NCBI RefSeq assembly: GCF_017377775.1 | Contig: NZ_JAFVLN010000020.1 | Location: forward strand, 1-64,000 | Direction: 5' to 3' | DNA from: Streptomyces sp. VRA16 Mangrove soil | Lineage (GTDB): Bacteria > Actinomycetota > Actinomycetes > Streptomycetales > Streptomycetaceae | DNA: 64,000 nt | Part shown: in pieces, positions 1 to 11,100 of the stretch | How positions within the stretch are numbered: the stretch's first letter is position 1 | Layout of the letters: the number at the start of each line of letters is the position of its first letter | The notes under the pieces: model-generated | Databases searched by the model: none | What the model was told of the DNA's origin: nothing | What the model saw: the letters and a program-made list of their open reading frames with translations, nothing else | Made by a program: the position numbers and the translations under genes

Positions 1-341
1 GGCCCCGGAAAGGCGACAGCAAGGCGGAGCGACGACCGCCTCGCCCCCGCCATCACCACCCCGCCCCACTGTCCGCCCACGATCGGCGCGGGATGCCAGA
101 AGATCGGCAGTGCGGCGGCGGAAGGTGGCGGTGTCGTTGCTACCCGTAAGTAGAAATGCCCCTGAGCTGGGCAAACGGCAAGCGGAGTGTTGAATTCGGA
201 TCAGTCGGGGGCAGCAGGGCACCATCCCTTCCATTCCCGGGATGTGGGCTCGTCTTGCCTCGAAAGCCGCAACGGTGGTCGAATGTTTCTTCGTTGAAGA
301 AGTGACGACAGTTGTCAAGGCGCACCTGGGGTGGGTAGTTC
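1..341. other. Upstream non-coding stretch, possibly with the 3' tail of a truncated gene
   Basis: No convincing complete gene is seen here. The first plus-strand frame stays open from the window edge to a TAG at 151-153 and keeps a high third-position GC content until about 120, so it could be the last codons of an upstream gene (comEC often precedes holA in actinobacteria), but no domain can be recognised. The part after 155 is less GC-rich and probably carries the promoter of the YceI-like gene. It includes a small perfect inverted repeat, TTCTTC-GTT-GAAGAA at 287-301, 41 bases before the start codon. Confidence 0.4.
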
Positions 342-1223
342 ATGTTCGGCCGCTGGCTGGGAAACCGTACGAACCGGGCTCAACGGACAAGTCCCCTGGC
401 GGCGGTGACCGTGCCGCCCAGCGCCGGTGTCCTCAGCTGCCGGGTGCTCGACCCGGTCAATGAGCCGGTGCGCGGCGCCGAGTTCGCGGTGAGCGACGCG
501 ATGGGGCGCAAGGTCGTGAGCGGAGGCACCGATCCGTTCGGCTCGTTCATGACAGCCGTGCCCGCCGGTGACTACCGGCTCGCCGTCTCCGCCGAGGGCT
601 TCGCTCCCTACCGGGCCAGCGCCACCGTCGCCGAGAGCGCGCACGCCTCGCTCGGTGATGTCACGCTGCAGGTCGCCGCGCCGCCCCAGCTGCCCGAGCC
701 GGGTGACTGGGAGATCGAGCCGATGCACTCCTCGATCGCGTTCACGGCACGGCACATCGGGCTCGCCCGGATCCACGGCCGGTTCAACACGTTCGCCGGG
801 GCGCTGCGGGTCGCCGACCGTGTCGAGCAGTCCGCGATGCACGTGGTCATCGACGCGTCGTCCATCGACACGAACGTGAAGATGCGCGACGACCACCTCC
901 GGTCCGCCGACTTCCTCGACGTCGACCGCTTCCCGACCCTGGAGTTCTACAGCGAGCGCTTCGTGCACAAGGGCGGCAGCCGCTGGGCGATCACCGGAGC
1001 GCTGTCGCTGCACGGCGTGACGCGTACGGTCACGCTCGACGCCGAGTACCTGGGCCTCGGCAACGGCATGGAGGGCGAGACCCGCGCCGCCTGCCGCGCC
1101 ACCACCGAGTTGCACCGCGACGACTTCACCGTCAGCTGGCAGACCATGCTGGCGCGCGGGATCGCCGTCGTGGGGTCCAGTGTGCGGATCGACCTCGACG
1201 TGCAGATCGTCCCGAAGGGCTGA
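342..1223 (+). CDS. YceI family lipid-binding-like protein with N-terminal carboxypeptidase-regulatory-like domain
   Basis: This 293-aa protein has two parts. Residues about 28-112 form a beta-rich carboxypeptidase-regulatory-like module (LSCRVLDPVNEPVRGAEF, then AVPAGDYRLAVSAEGF), a fold often found in surface or peptide-associated proteins. Residues about 120-290 are a YceI domain, opening with WEIEPMHSSIAFTARH and carrying the SLHGVTRTVTLD segment typical of the family. YceI proteins are lipocalin-like barrels that bind isoprenoid-type lipids, and their physiological role in actinobacteria is unclear. No signal peptide is evident, so this form is probably cytoplasmic. The ATG at 342 follows the GGGGTGGG stretch, a plausible ribosome binding site. 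The next gene is co-directional 30 bases downstream. Confidence 0.85.
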   Translation: MFGRWLGNRTNRAQRTSPLAAVTVPPSAGVLSCRVLDPVNEPVRGAEFAVSDAMGRKVVSGGTDPFGSFMTAVPAGDYRLAVSAEGFAPYRASATVAESAHASLGDVTLQVAAPPQLPEPGDWEIEPMHSSIAFTARHIGLARIHGRFNTFAGALRVADRVEQSAMHVVIDASSIDTNVKMRDDHLRSADFLDVDRFPTLEFYSERFVHKGGSRWAITGALSLHGVTRTVTLDAEYLGLGNGMEGETRAACRATTELHRDDFTVSWQTMLARGIAVVGSSVRIDLDVQIVPKG

Positions 1224-1253
1224 CCTCGGGCCGGTTACGGACCGGGGTGTCGC

Positions 1254-1517
1254 GTGGCCGAAGATGGTGACGTGAGCGATGTGAGACACGTACTGGTGCT
1301 GCCCGACCGTGACGCCGCAGAGGAGGCCGCGGAGGCACTCGGCGAGCGTTTCGGCGTGCGCGAGGAGCCCCAGCTCGTACGCGACGCCCTGGCCGGTGAG
1401 GACGACGCCGAGGACGCGCAGTGGCTGGTGGTCGTCGAGGACCCCGACGACCGGCTCGACCCGAAGGAGCTCGACGCGTTCGCCGCCCAGTGGGACGGCT
1501 GGCGCGAGGAGCCCTGA
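1254..1517 (+). CDS. Small conserved acidic protein of unknown function
   Basis: This is an 87-aa, strongly acidic protein (many Asp/Glu pairs, for example DDAEDAQWLVVVEDPDDR). No known domain is recognised. It lies 30 bases after the YceI gene and 70 bases before holA on the same strand, and similar short acidic ORFs sit near holA in other Streptomyces as far as I recall. The start is uncertain: GTG at 1254 gives the full length, while GTG at 1272 would begin VSDVRHVLVLPD, the first part of the sequence that looks structured. Codon third positions are almost all G/C, which supports coding. It may be a small cytosolic regulatory or nucleic-acid-mimicking protein, but that is only a guess from the charge. 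Confidence 0.65.
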   Translation: MAEDGDVSDVRHVLVLPDRDAAEEAAEALGERFGVREEPQLVRDALAGEDDAEDAQWLVVVEDPDDRLDPKELDAFAAQWDGWREEP

Positions 1518-1587
1518 CCGGCTCGTCCCTGCGGGGCGCCCGGCGGGCCGGCCGGGTTGTCAGTGGGCCGTGGGATGCTTGACCGCG

Positions 1588-2574
1588 ATGGCCAGGAAGA
1601 CTGCAAACGACGATCCGCTCGCCCCCGTCACCCTCGCGGTGGGCCAGGAGGATCTGCTGCTCGACCGCGCGGTGCAGCAGGTGGTGGCTGCCGCGCGCGC
1701 CGCCGACGCCGACACGGACGTGCGCGACCTCACCTCGGACCAGCTGCAGCCCGGCACACTGGCCGAGCTGACGAGTCCGTCGCTGTTCTCCGAGCGCAAG
1801 GTCGTCGTCGTACGCAATGCGCAGGATCTGTCGGCGGACTCCGTCAAGGACGTCAAGGCGTACCTCGGCTCGCCCGCCGAGGAGATCACGCTCGTGCTGC
1901 TGCACGCCGGTGGAGCCAAGGGCAAGGGGCTGCTCGACGCGGCCCGCAAGGTGGGGGCCAGGGAGATCGCCTGCCCGAAGATGACCAAGCCGGCGGATCG
2001 GCTGGCGTTCGTGCGGGCCGAGTTCCGGACGCTGGGGCGGTCCGCGACGCCCGAGGCGTGTCAGGCGCTCGTCGACACCATCGGGAGTGATCTTCGGGAG
2101 CTGGCGTCCGCGGTGACGCAGCTCGGGTCCGACATCGAGGGGACCATCGACGAGGCCGTGGTCGGGCGGTACTACACGGGGCGGGCCGAGGCGTCGAGTT
2201 TCACCGTGGCCGATCGGGCCGTGGAGGGGCGGGCGGCTGAGGCGCTGGAGGCGCTGCGGTGGTCGTTGGCGACCGGGGTGGCGCCGGTGATGATCACCAG
2301 TGCGTTGGCTCAGGGGGTTCGGGCGATCGGGAAGTTGTCCTCCGCGCGTGGGGGGCGGCCGGCTGATCTTGCCCGGGAGCTGGGGATGCCGCCGTGGAAG
2401 ATCGATCGGGTGCGGCAGCAGATGCGGGGGTGGACGCCGGATGGGGTTGCTGTGGCGTTGCGGGCCGTGGCTGAGGCCGATGCCGGGGTCAAGGGGGGCG
2501 GGGACGATCCTGAGTACGCCTTGGAGAAGGCTGTTGTGACGATTGCGCGGGCTGCTCGGTCCCGGGGGCGGTAG
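1588..2574 (+). CDS. holA: DNA polymerase III subunit delta
   Basis: This 328-aa protein has the usual length of the delta subunit of the replicative clamp loader, which opens the beta sliding clamp and forms a pentamer with tau/gamma and delta-prime. The N-terminal segment (PVTLAVGQEDLLLDRAVQQVV) matches the delta start, where the AAA+-like fold is kept without a Walker A motif, as expected. The C-terminal helical collar region includes LGMPPWKIDRVRQQMRGW and the closing ALEKAVVTIAR helix. ATG at 1588 is chosen because it begins the conserved core; upstream codons in frame overlap the preceding gene. The reverse-strand rpsT gene is its convergent neighbour, an arrangement I recall as common in Streptomyces. 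Confidence 0.93.
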   Translation: MARKTANDDPLAPVTLAVGQEDLLLDRAVQQVVAAARAADADTDVRDLTSDQLQPGTLAELTSPSLFSERKVVVVRNAQDLSADSVKDVKAYLGSPAEEITLVLLHAGGAKGKGLLDAARKVGAREIACPKMTKPADRLAFVRAEFRTLGRSATPEACQALVDTIGSDLRELASAVTQLGSDIEGTIDEAVVGRYYTGRAEASSFTVADRAVEGRAAEALEALRWSLATGVAPVMITSALAQGVRAIGKLSSARGGRPADLARELGMPPWKIDRVRQQMRGWTPDGVAVALRAVAEADAGVKGGGDDPEYALEKAVVTIARAARSRGR

Positions 2575-2720
2575 ATCTCGTCGTTCGGTGGCGTCGTGGC
2601 GTCGTGGCGTCGCGGCGTCAGGGCGTCGGGGTGCGGGTCTGGGGAGTCGCCCCCGCCGCCCCTTCCCGTCCCGTCCCTGGGGGCTGCGCCCCCAGACCCC
2701 CCTTCGGCCTGAACGGCCTC

Positions 2721-2890
2721 GTCCTCAAGCGCCGGACGGGCTGGGTGGGCTGCGCCGGTCGTCCTCAAGCGCCGGTCGTCCTCAAGCGCCGGACGGGCTG
2801 GGTGGGCTGCGCCGGTTGTGCTCATGTGCTGGACGGGCTGGGTGGGCTGTTGGCGGTCGTGCTCATGTGCTGGACGGGCTGGAAAGGCTG
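2721..2890. repeat. Cluster of direct repeats with GGACGGGCTGGGTGGGCTG core
   Basis: An identical 39-base segment occurs at 2721-2759 and 2778-2816, starting GTCCTCAAGCGCCGG and ending CTGCGCCGGT. Two further decayed units follow (CTCATGTGCT replacing CTCAAGCGCC) near 2820 and 2862. The CTCAAGCGCCGGACGGGCTG motif is, from memory, a dispersed intergenic repeat in many Streptomyces genomes. Its function is unknown. Confidence 0.8.
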
Positions 2891-2904
2891 TGGTTACAGC
2901 CGAA

Positions 2905-2932
2905 GCCCCGCTCCAGATCACTGGAGCGGGGC
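2905..2932. terminator. Strong bidirectional hairpin between holA and rpsT
   Basis: A perfect 12-bp stem (GCCCCGCTCCAG / CTGGAGCGGGGC) with an ATCA loop lies between the two convergent genes. The stem has the form of a bidirectional Streptomyces terminator, though no long U-tract follows. Confidence 0.7.
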
Positions 2933-2951
2933 CTCGGGGCACGCTTTGGGT

Positions 2952-2993
2952 GAGCCCACACCCGCGTGGCGAACGCAGGCCGCGTGTGGGCTC
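2952..2993. terminator. Second hairpin downstream of rpsT
   Basis: GAGCCCACAC at 2952-2961 pairs with GTGTGGGCTC at 2984-2993, with an additional GCG/CGC pairing inside. It lies about 70 bases past the rpsT stop codon and probably acts as the primary rpsT terminator. Confidence 0.55.
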
Positions 2994-3062
2994 GGGGTGT
3001 CGGTCGGGGGCGGATGAGAGAGGGCCCGCCCGGGTCCTGCCGACGTCAGATCAGAAGAAGGT

Positions 3063-3329
3063 TCAGCCCTGGATGGACGCGACCTGGGAAGCGATCGCCG
3101 ACTTCTTGTTGGCGGCCTGGTTCTTGTGGATGACGCCCTTCGAGACGGCCTTGTCGAGCTTGCGCGAAGCCTCGCGCGCCGCGACCGTGGCCTTCTCGAC
3201 GTCACCCGCGGCAGCGGCCTCGCGGGCCTTGCGGATCGCGGTCTTCAGGGAGGACTTGACGGCCTTGTTGCGCAGCCGAGCCTTCTCGTTGGTCTTGATC
3301 CGCTTGATCTGGGACTTGATGTTCGCCAC
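3063..3329 (-). CDS. rpsT: 30S ribosomal protein S20
   Basis: This 88-aa basic protein is full length for bS20. It begins ANIKSQIKRIKTNEKARLRNKAV and ends with the KNQAANKKSAI region, both hallmarks of the family. S20 is a primary binder of 16S rRNA in the small subunit. The start codon is GTG at 3329, preceded by an AAAAGG Shine-Dalgarno-like stretch. It is divergent from lepA, the usual arrangement in actinobacteria, and the 235-base gap must hold both promoters. Confidence 0.97.
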   Translation of the reverse strand: MANIKSQIKRIKTNEKARLRNKAVKSSLKTAIRKAREAAAAGDVEKATVAAREASRKLDKAVSKGVIHKNQAANKKSAIASQVASIQG

Positions 3330-3564
3330 TGATTGAGCCTTTTCAGGTTCAGGCGCGGGGCCGCGAAGGTCCCGTGCCGGTGATTTTCACTGGGTGTGTG
3401 CCTCGCGCTGAGAGGGCATGAGACACAGCTGTCCACGGTATCAGGCGTACTCCCACCGGCCCAAACCAGAGAGTGGTCGCCGTCCGTGGGACCATGGAGG
3501 CTACGTATCGATCCCAACCGAGGCCGACCTGAGGCAGAAGGCGCCTCAAGAGACAGGACCCTGC
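3330..3564. promoter_or_regulatory. Divergent promoter region of rpsT and lepA
   Basis: This 235-base spacer separates two divergent translation genes, so it must contain promoters in both directions. I could not pick out confident -10/-35 elements. The lepA frame stays open across part of it, but the encoded residues are not conserved, which supports the internal GTG start for lepA. Confidence 0.5.
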
Positions 3565-5430
<1,866 letters not shown>

Positions 5431-5450
5431 CCGCCCGCGGCTCCCGTACG

Positions 5451-5491
5451 ACGAAAGGCGCCTGTCCGTTCAGCGGACAGGCGCCTTTCGT
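5451..5491 (+). terminator. lepA rho-independent-type terminator
   Basis: A perfect 18-bp stem (5451-5468 with 5474-5491) and a 5-base TTCAG loop lie 20 bases past the lepA stop. The outer stem pairs run ACGAAAGG/CCTTTCGT. Confidence 0.9.
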
Positions 5492-5631
5492 CGTGGTGGC
5501 GAGGAGCGGCCGCCCGCCTTTTGTGTGGGCTCTGTGTGGGCCGGGGAAGTTGGGGTGCTTCGGGTGGAAGTCGGAGGCCGGAGCCCCTTACGCGCCGGGC
5601 GAGTGACCCTTACCCTGATCACTGCTCAATG

Positions 5632-5649
5632 GTTACTCGCCAGTTAAAC
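5632..5649. promoter_or_regulatory. Candidate operator (TTACT-N4-AGTTAA) before the acyl-CoA ligase gene
   Basis: GTTACTCGCCAGTTAAAC forms an imperfect palindrome 39 bases before the start of the acyl-CoA ligase gene, in a short A/T-rich island. Similar TTACT...AGTAA sites precede fatty-acid degradation genes in actinobacteria and are bound by TetR-type fatty acid regulators, as far as I recall. The assignment is tentative. Confidence 0.35.
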
Positions 5650-5687
5650 AAGCCGCGTTTCAACAGTCGCGGGCCCCGGAGGACGTC

Positions 5688-7577
5688 GTGAGCGACACAC
5701 AGACCCTGATCGAGAACCGGCCGCCCTCCGTGGCGTCTCTCTTCCTGGAGCGCGTGGCGGCCACACCTGATGCCGAGGCCTACCGGTACCCGGTGCCCGC
5801 GGCGGGCGGCACGGGGCCTGACGAGTGGAAGTCGCTCAGCTGGGCGCAGGCCGCGCAGCGCGTCTACGCGATCGCCGCCGGTCTGGTGGAGCTGGGTGTC
5901 CAGGCGGAGGAGCGGGTCGCGCTCGCCTCCTCGACGCGGGTCGAGTGGATCCTCGCCGACCTCGGCATCATGTGCGCCGGCGCCGCGACGACCACCGTCT
6001 ACCCGCAGACCAACGCCGAGGAGTCGGCGTTCATCCTCTCCGACTCCGAGTCGAAGGTGCTCGTCGCCGAGGACGCCGCGCAGCTCGTCAAGGCGCGTGA
6101 GCGGCGCGCCGAGCTGCCGGAGCTGCGGCATGTCGTCGTGATCGACGCGACGGGGGTGGAGCCCGACGCCGCCGACCCCGACGGGTGGGTGCTCACCCTG
6201 GACGACCTGGAGGCGCGCGGCGCCGCGTACCTGGAGAAGAACCCGGACGTCGTCCGCGAGCGGGTCGGGGCGATCACCAAGGACCAGCTCGCCACCCTCA
6301 TCTACACCTCCGGCACCACCGGCCGCCCCAAGGGCGTGCGGCTGCCGCACGACAACTGGTCGTACATGGCGAAGGCCATCGCCGCGACCGGCCTCGTCAG
6401 CACCGAGGACGTGCAGTACCTGTGGCTGCCGCTCGCGCACGTCTTCGGCAAGGTGCTCACCAGCGGTCAGATCGAGGTCGGCCACGTGACGGCGGTCGAC
6501 GGCCGCGTCGACAAGATCATCGAGAATCTGCCGGTCGTGCAGCCCACGTACATGGCGGCCGTGCCGCGCATCTTCGAGAAGGTCTACAACGGGGTCGCCG
6601 CCAAGGCGCGGGCCGGCGGCAACGCCAAGTACAAGATCTTCCAGTGGGCGGCCGGGGTCGCGCGCGAGTACGCGAAGGTCAGCCAGGACAACTTCCGCAG
6701 GACCGGCGTCGCCTCGGTGCCGTTCGCTCTCGCCTCCAAGCACAAGGTCGCCGACGCGCTGGTCTACAGCAAGCTGCGCGAGGCGTTCGGCGGGCGGCTG
6801 CGGGCCTGTGTCTCCGGCTCCGCGGCGCTCGCGCCCGAGATCGGTTACTTCTTCGCCGGCGCGGGCGTGCACATCCTGGAGGGCTACGGGCTGACCGAGT
6901 CGTCGGCCGCGTCGTTCGTGAACCCCGGTGAGGCGTACCGGACGGGCACCGTCGGCAAGCCGCTGCCCGGCACCGAGGTGCGGATCGCCGACGACGGCGA
7001 GATCCTGCTGCGCGGCCCCGGCATCATGGAGGGCTACCACGGGCTGCCCGAGAAGACCGCCGAGGTCCTGGAGAGCGACGGCTGGTTCCACACCGGCGAC
7101 ATCGGCGAGCTGTCGGTGGACGGCTATCTGCGGATCACCGACCGCAAGAAGGACCTCATCAAGACGTCCGGCGGCAAGTACATCGCGCCCGCCGAGGTCG
7201 AGGGCCAGTTCAAGGCGGTCTGCCCGTACGTCTCCAACATCCTGGTGCACGGCGCCGACCGGAACTTCTGCACCGCTCTCATCGCGCTCGACGAGCCGGC
7301 GATCCTGGAGTGGGCCAAGGAGAACGGTCTGGAGGGCAAGACGTACGCGGACGTCGTCGCCGCGCCCGCCACGGTGCAGCTCGTCGAGGGCTACGTGAAG
7401 GAGCTCAACCAGGGCCTGCAGCGCTGGCAGACCATCAAGAAGTTCAAGCTGCTGCCGCGCGACCTCGACATCGAGCACGGCGAGCTGACGCCCAGCCTCA
7501 AGCTGAAGCGGCCGGTCGTGGAGCGGCAGTACAAGGGGCTGCTCGACGAGATGTACGCCGGTAGCCGCGAGGGCTAG
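5688..7577 (+). CDS. Long-chain fatty acid-CoA ligase (AMP-forming)
   Basis: This 629-aa member of the ANL adenylating superfamily should convert fatty acid, ATP and CoA to acyl-CoA, AMP and PPi. The P-loop YTSGTTGRPKG lies at about residues 206-216, the A5 motif is GYGLTESSA, the A7-A8 region is GWFHTGDIGELSVDGYLRITDRKKDLI, and the catalytic-lysine region lies near the C-terminus. Length and the SLSWAQAAQRVYAIAAGL segment fit the FadD15-like long-chain group. GTG at 5688 follows GGAGGACGTC, a good ribosome binding site. It is monocistronic, with a candidate fatty-acid-type operator upstream. It feeds beta-oxidation or lipid synthesis. Confidence 0.92.
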   Translation: MSDTQTLIENRPPSVASLFLERVAATPDAEAYRYPVPAAGGTGPDEWKSLSWAQAAQRVYAIAAGLVELGVQAEERVALASSTRVEWILADLGIMCAGAATTTVYPQTNAEESAFILSDSESKVLVAEDAAQLVKARERRAELPELRHVVVIDATGVEPDAADPDGWVLTLDDLEARGAAYLEKNPDVVRERVGAITKDQLATLIYTSGTTGRPKGVRLPHDNWSYMAKAIAATGLVSTEDVQYLWLPLAHVFGKVLTSGQIEVGHVTAVDGRVDKIIENLPVVQPTYMAAVPRIFEKVYNGVAAKARAGGNAKYKIFQWAAGVAREYAKVSQDNFRRTGVASVPFALASKHKVADALVYSKLREAFGGRLRACVSGSAALAPEIGYFFAGAGVHILEGYGLTESSAASFVNPGEAYRTGTVGKPLPGTEVRIADDGEILLRGPGIMEGYHGLPEKTAEVLESDGWFHTGDIGELSVDGYLRITDRKKDLIKTSGGKYIAPAEVEGQFKAVCPYVSNILVHGADRNFCTALIALDEPAILEWAKENGLEGKTYADVVAAPATVQLVEGYVKELNQGLQRWQTIKKFKLLPRDLDIEHGELTPSLKLKRPVVERQYKGLLDEMYAGSREG

Positions 7578-7594
7578 CGGCGCTGGTCACGGGA

Positions 7595-8176
7595 TCAGGG
7601 GCGGCGCATCGCGCGCAGCGTCTCCTCCATCCTGACCATGTCGTGGCGCAGCGCCCGGACCTCGGTGTCCGGGTGCTGCGCCAGATTCCGTTCCAGGGAG
7701 TCCATGCGGGCCGCGAGCGCGTCGAACTGCTTCTGTTCCTGCGCCAGTAGACGCTCCAATTGCTGGTTCTTGCGGTGCAGGTCGAGGAAGACGGTGACCT
7801 TGGCGCGCAGCACCCACGGGTCGAACGGCTTGGTCAGATAGTCGGCCGCGCCCGTCGCGTAGCCGCGGAAGGCGTAGCCGGCGTCCGCGTCCGTGCCCGT
7901 GAGGAAGATGATCGGCACGTCCTTCGTCTGGTCGAGACGTTTGATGTTCGTCGCCGTCTCGAAGCCGTCCATGCCGGGCATCCGGATGTCCAGGAGGACG
8001 ACCGCGAACCGGCGGCGCAGCAGTGCCTTCATGGCCTCCTCGCCCGAACGGGCCCGCACCAACGGCTCGTTGAGCGAGCCGAGGACGGCTTCCAGGGCGA
8101 CCAGGTTGTCCTCCATGTCGTCGACGAGCAGGATGCTGGCCCGCGGATCCACTGAACTCGCTTCTGCAGTCATCAT
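7595..8176 (-). CDS. Response regulator, receiver domain plus C-terminal coiled coil
   Basis: This 193-aa protein carries a complete CheY-like receiver: acidic pair DD at 19-20, phospho-acceptor D63 in LLDIRMPGMDGFE, T93 in FLTGTD and K116 in LTKPFDP. Instead of a DNA-binding or enzymatic output there is a helical, heptad-rich tail (about 128-190, QLERLLAQEQKQFDALAARM), so output is probably by protein-protein contact or dimerisation. It starts 12 bases after the hybrid kinase gene ends and on the same strand, so the two are co-transcribed and it is the likely phosphorelay partner. Two adjacent ATGs (8176 and 8173) are possible starts. Confidence 0.9.
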   Translation of the reverse strand: MMTAEASSVDPRASILLVDDMEDNLVALEAVLGSLNEPLVRARSGEEAMKALLRRRFAVVLLDIRMPGMDGFETATNIKRLDQTKDVPIIFLTGTDADAGYAFRGYATGAADYLTKPFDPWVLRAKVTVFLDLHRKNQQLERLLAQEQKQFDALAARMDSLERNLAQHPDTEVRALRHDMVRMEETLRAMRRP

Positions 8177-8188
8177 GATGACGGTGCC

Positions 8189-11100
8189 TCACTCGGCGAT
8201 CGGCGCGACCGTGGACGCTCCCTCGGCCCCCTGCGGCCCCAGGTCTCCGCTCTCCTTTGCGGCTGCTTCGGCTTCCGCCTCGGCGGCTTCGGCGGCTTCG
8301 GCGTTCTCGGGTGCCTCCGGGGGCACGTCGCCGGGGTCCAGGAGATCGCAGACGACCGTGAGCAGCTGATCGACGTCAACCGGCTTCGGCACGTAGTCGT
8401 TGGCGCCCTTGGCGATCGACTTCTCGCGGTCGCCGGGCATCGCCTTCGCGGTGAGCGCCACGATCGGCAGACCGGCCCACTGCGGGGTCGCACGGATGAC
8501 CGAGATGGTCTCGTAGCCGTCCATCTCCGGCATCATGATGTCCATCAGGACCAGCTCGATGTCCGGATTGAGCTCCAGGGTCTCGATGCCCTCCCGGCCG
8601 TTCTCCGCGTACAGGACGGGCATGCCGACCCGGCCGAGGACGTGGGTGAGGGCGAACACGTTGCGGATGTCGTCGTCGACGATCAGGACGCGGCGTCCCG
8701 CGAGCACCTGACCGGCACGGCCGGTCTTCCACTGCTCCAGCTTCGTGGGCGTGGGCCAGTTGTCCTCCTGGTCGTGGACCGGATACGTGTCCGGGGTCAG
8801 CAGCTGCTGCTCCGGTACGAGCAGCGGATGGTGCTCGGCGGTCGCGGGCAGCTGCGCGTCGGTGACCGGCTCGTGGCTGGGGTGCAGCACGGGCACGTAC
8901 AGGGTGAAGGTGGAACCCTCACCGGGCTCGCTCTCGGCGACGATCCGCCCGCCGAGCAGCCCCGCGATCTCCCGGCTGATGGACAGGCCGAGCCCGGTGC
9001 CGCCGTACTTGCGGTTGGTGGTGCCGTCCGCCTGCTGGAACGCCTCGAAGATGACCGGGAGTTTGTCGCGGGCGATGCCGATGCCGGTGTCCGAGACGGA
9101 GAAGGCGATCAGGTCGTCGCTGTCGCGCACGAACTGGTGGTCGGGGTCCTTGACCCGGGAGACGCGCAGCTCCACCCTGCCGTTCGCGGTGAACTTGATC
9201 GCGTTCGACAGGAGGTTGCGCAGGATCTGCTGGAGACGCTGCTCGTCGGAGAACATCTCGCGCGGCACGTCCTCGCCGACCGTCACCTCGAAGGCGAGAC
9301 CGCGGTCGAGGGTGATGGGCCGGAACGTGGCGTGCACGTAGTCGAGGAGCTTGATCAGCGGCAGCTTCTTGGGGCGTACGTCCATGCGCCCGGCCTCGAT
9401 CTTCGACAGGTCCAGGATGTCGTTGATGAGCTGGAGCAGATCCGAGCCGGAGCGGTGGATCGTCGTCGCGAACTGCACCTCCTGGTCGTTGAGATGACCG
9501 TCCGGGTTGTCCGAGAGCAGCCGGGCCAGGATGAGCAGCGAGTTCAGCGGCGTACGGAGCTCGTGCGACATGTTCGCGAGGAACTCCGACTTGTACTGGG
9601 AGGAGGTGGCCAACAGGGCTGCCTTCTCCTCCAGTTCGGCGTTCGAGCGCTGCAACTCCGCCTGCTGACGCTGGAGTTCGTCGCTGCGCTCCTGCAGCTG
9701 GGTCGCCAGGCGCTGCGACTCGCCGAGCAGCGACTCGGTGCGGGAGTTGGCGATGATGGTGTTGATCGCGACACCGATGGTGTTCACGAACTGGTCGAAG
9801 AAGGCCAGGTGGACATCGGAGAAGCGGGAGAACGAGGCCAGCTCGATCACGCCGAGGAGCTTGTCCTCGAAGAGGATCGGGATGATGACCACGGACGCGG
9901 GGGCGGCTTCCCCCAGACCGCTGTTGATCTTGATGTAGTCCGGCGGGGCCTCCTCGACGAGGATGCGCTTCTTCTCCAGGGCGGCCTGCCGTACGAGGCC
10001 GTGGACCGGCATGCCGCCGGTGTCGACGACCGACGCCGCCGCCGAGCCGTAGCCCGCGATGTAGGCAAGTCCCTTGGCGGGGATGGCCGTTCGGATCGGG
10101 GTGTCGCCCTCGTCGGGCTCGGCGAGGAAGAACGCCCCGTACTGCGCGTTCACCAGCGGGGTCAGCTCGCGCAGGATCAGGTCGGCGACCTCCATCAGGT
10201 CGCGGTGGCCCTGCATCAGGGCGGCCAGGCGGGCCAGGTTCGACTCCAGCCAGTCCTTCGCGCGGGTCGTCTCGCGGAGGTTGGCCACCATCAGGTTGAT
10301 GTTGTCCTTCAGCTCGGCGACCTCGCCCTGCGTCTCCACCGTGATGGAGCGCGACATGTCGCCCTGGGTCACCGCGGAGGCGACCTCGGCGATGGCGCGG
10401 ACCTGGGTCGTCAGGTTCGACGCCAGCTCGTTCACGTTCGTCGTCAGACGCTTCCAGGTGCCGTACACGCCCTCGACCCGGGCCTGGCCGCCGAGCTGTC
10501 CCTCGGAGCCGACCTCGCGGGCCACACGCGTGACCTCGGAGGAGAACGAGGAGAGCGTGTCCACCATCGTGTTGATCGTCGTCTTCAGTTCGAGGATCTC
10601 GCCGCGTGCGTCGACGTCGATCTTCTTCGACAGGTCGCCCTGCGCCACCGCCGTCGCCACCTGCGCGATGTTCCGCACCTGTGAAGTCAGGTTGTCCGCC
10701 ATGTAGTTGACGTTGTCGGTGAGGTCCTTCCAGACACCCGAGACGCCGTGCACGGTCGCGCGCCCGCCGAGCCGGCCGTCGGTGCCGACCTCGCGGGCCA
10801 CGCGGGTCACCTCGTCGGCGAAGCCGCGCAGCTGCTCCACCATCGTGTTGACGGTGTCCTTCAGCTCCAGGATCTCGCCGCGGGCGTCGACCGAGATCTT
10901 CTTCGACAGGTCGCCCTGGGCCACCGCCGTGGTGACCTGCGCGATGTTGCGGACCTGCGACGTGAGGTTCGACGCCATGAAGTTGACGTTGTCGGTGAGG
11001 TCCTTCCAGACCCCGGAGACGCCGCGGACCTGGGCCTGACCGCCGAGGTTTCCTTCCGTGCCGACCTCGCGGGCCACACGCGTGACCTCGTCGGCGAACG

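Larger units (their letters stand above)
2575..3062. other. Intergenic stretch between holA and rpsT with direct repeats and two hairpins
   Basis: This 488-base gap between two convergent genes holds no credible gene. It contains GC-rich low-complexity sequence (2590-2700), a cluster of direct repeats (2721-2890) and two strong inverted repeats (2905-2932 and 2952-2993) that probably terminate transcription from both sides. Short ORFs here consist of repeated Arg/Gly/Cys codons and look like artefacts of the repeats. Confidence 0.7.

Noticed and set aside
140..343. 67-aa minus-strand ORF upstream of the YceI-like gene
   Set aside because: It lies in a promoter-like region, has no conserved motif and poor third-position bias.
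2543..3336. Short ORFs across the holA-rpsT spacer
   Set aside because: They are made of repeat-derived Trp/Gly/Cys/Arg codons and cross two terminator hairpins and rpsT.
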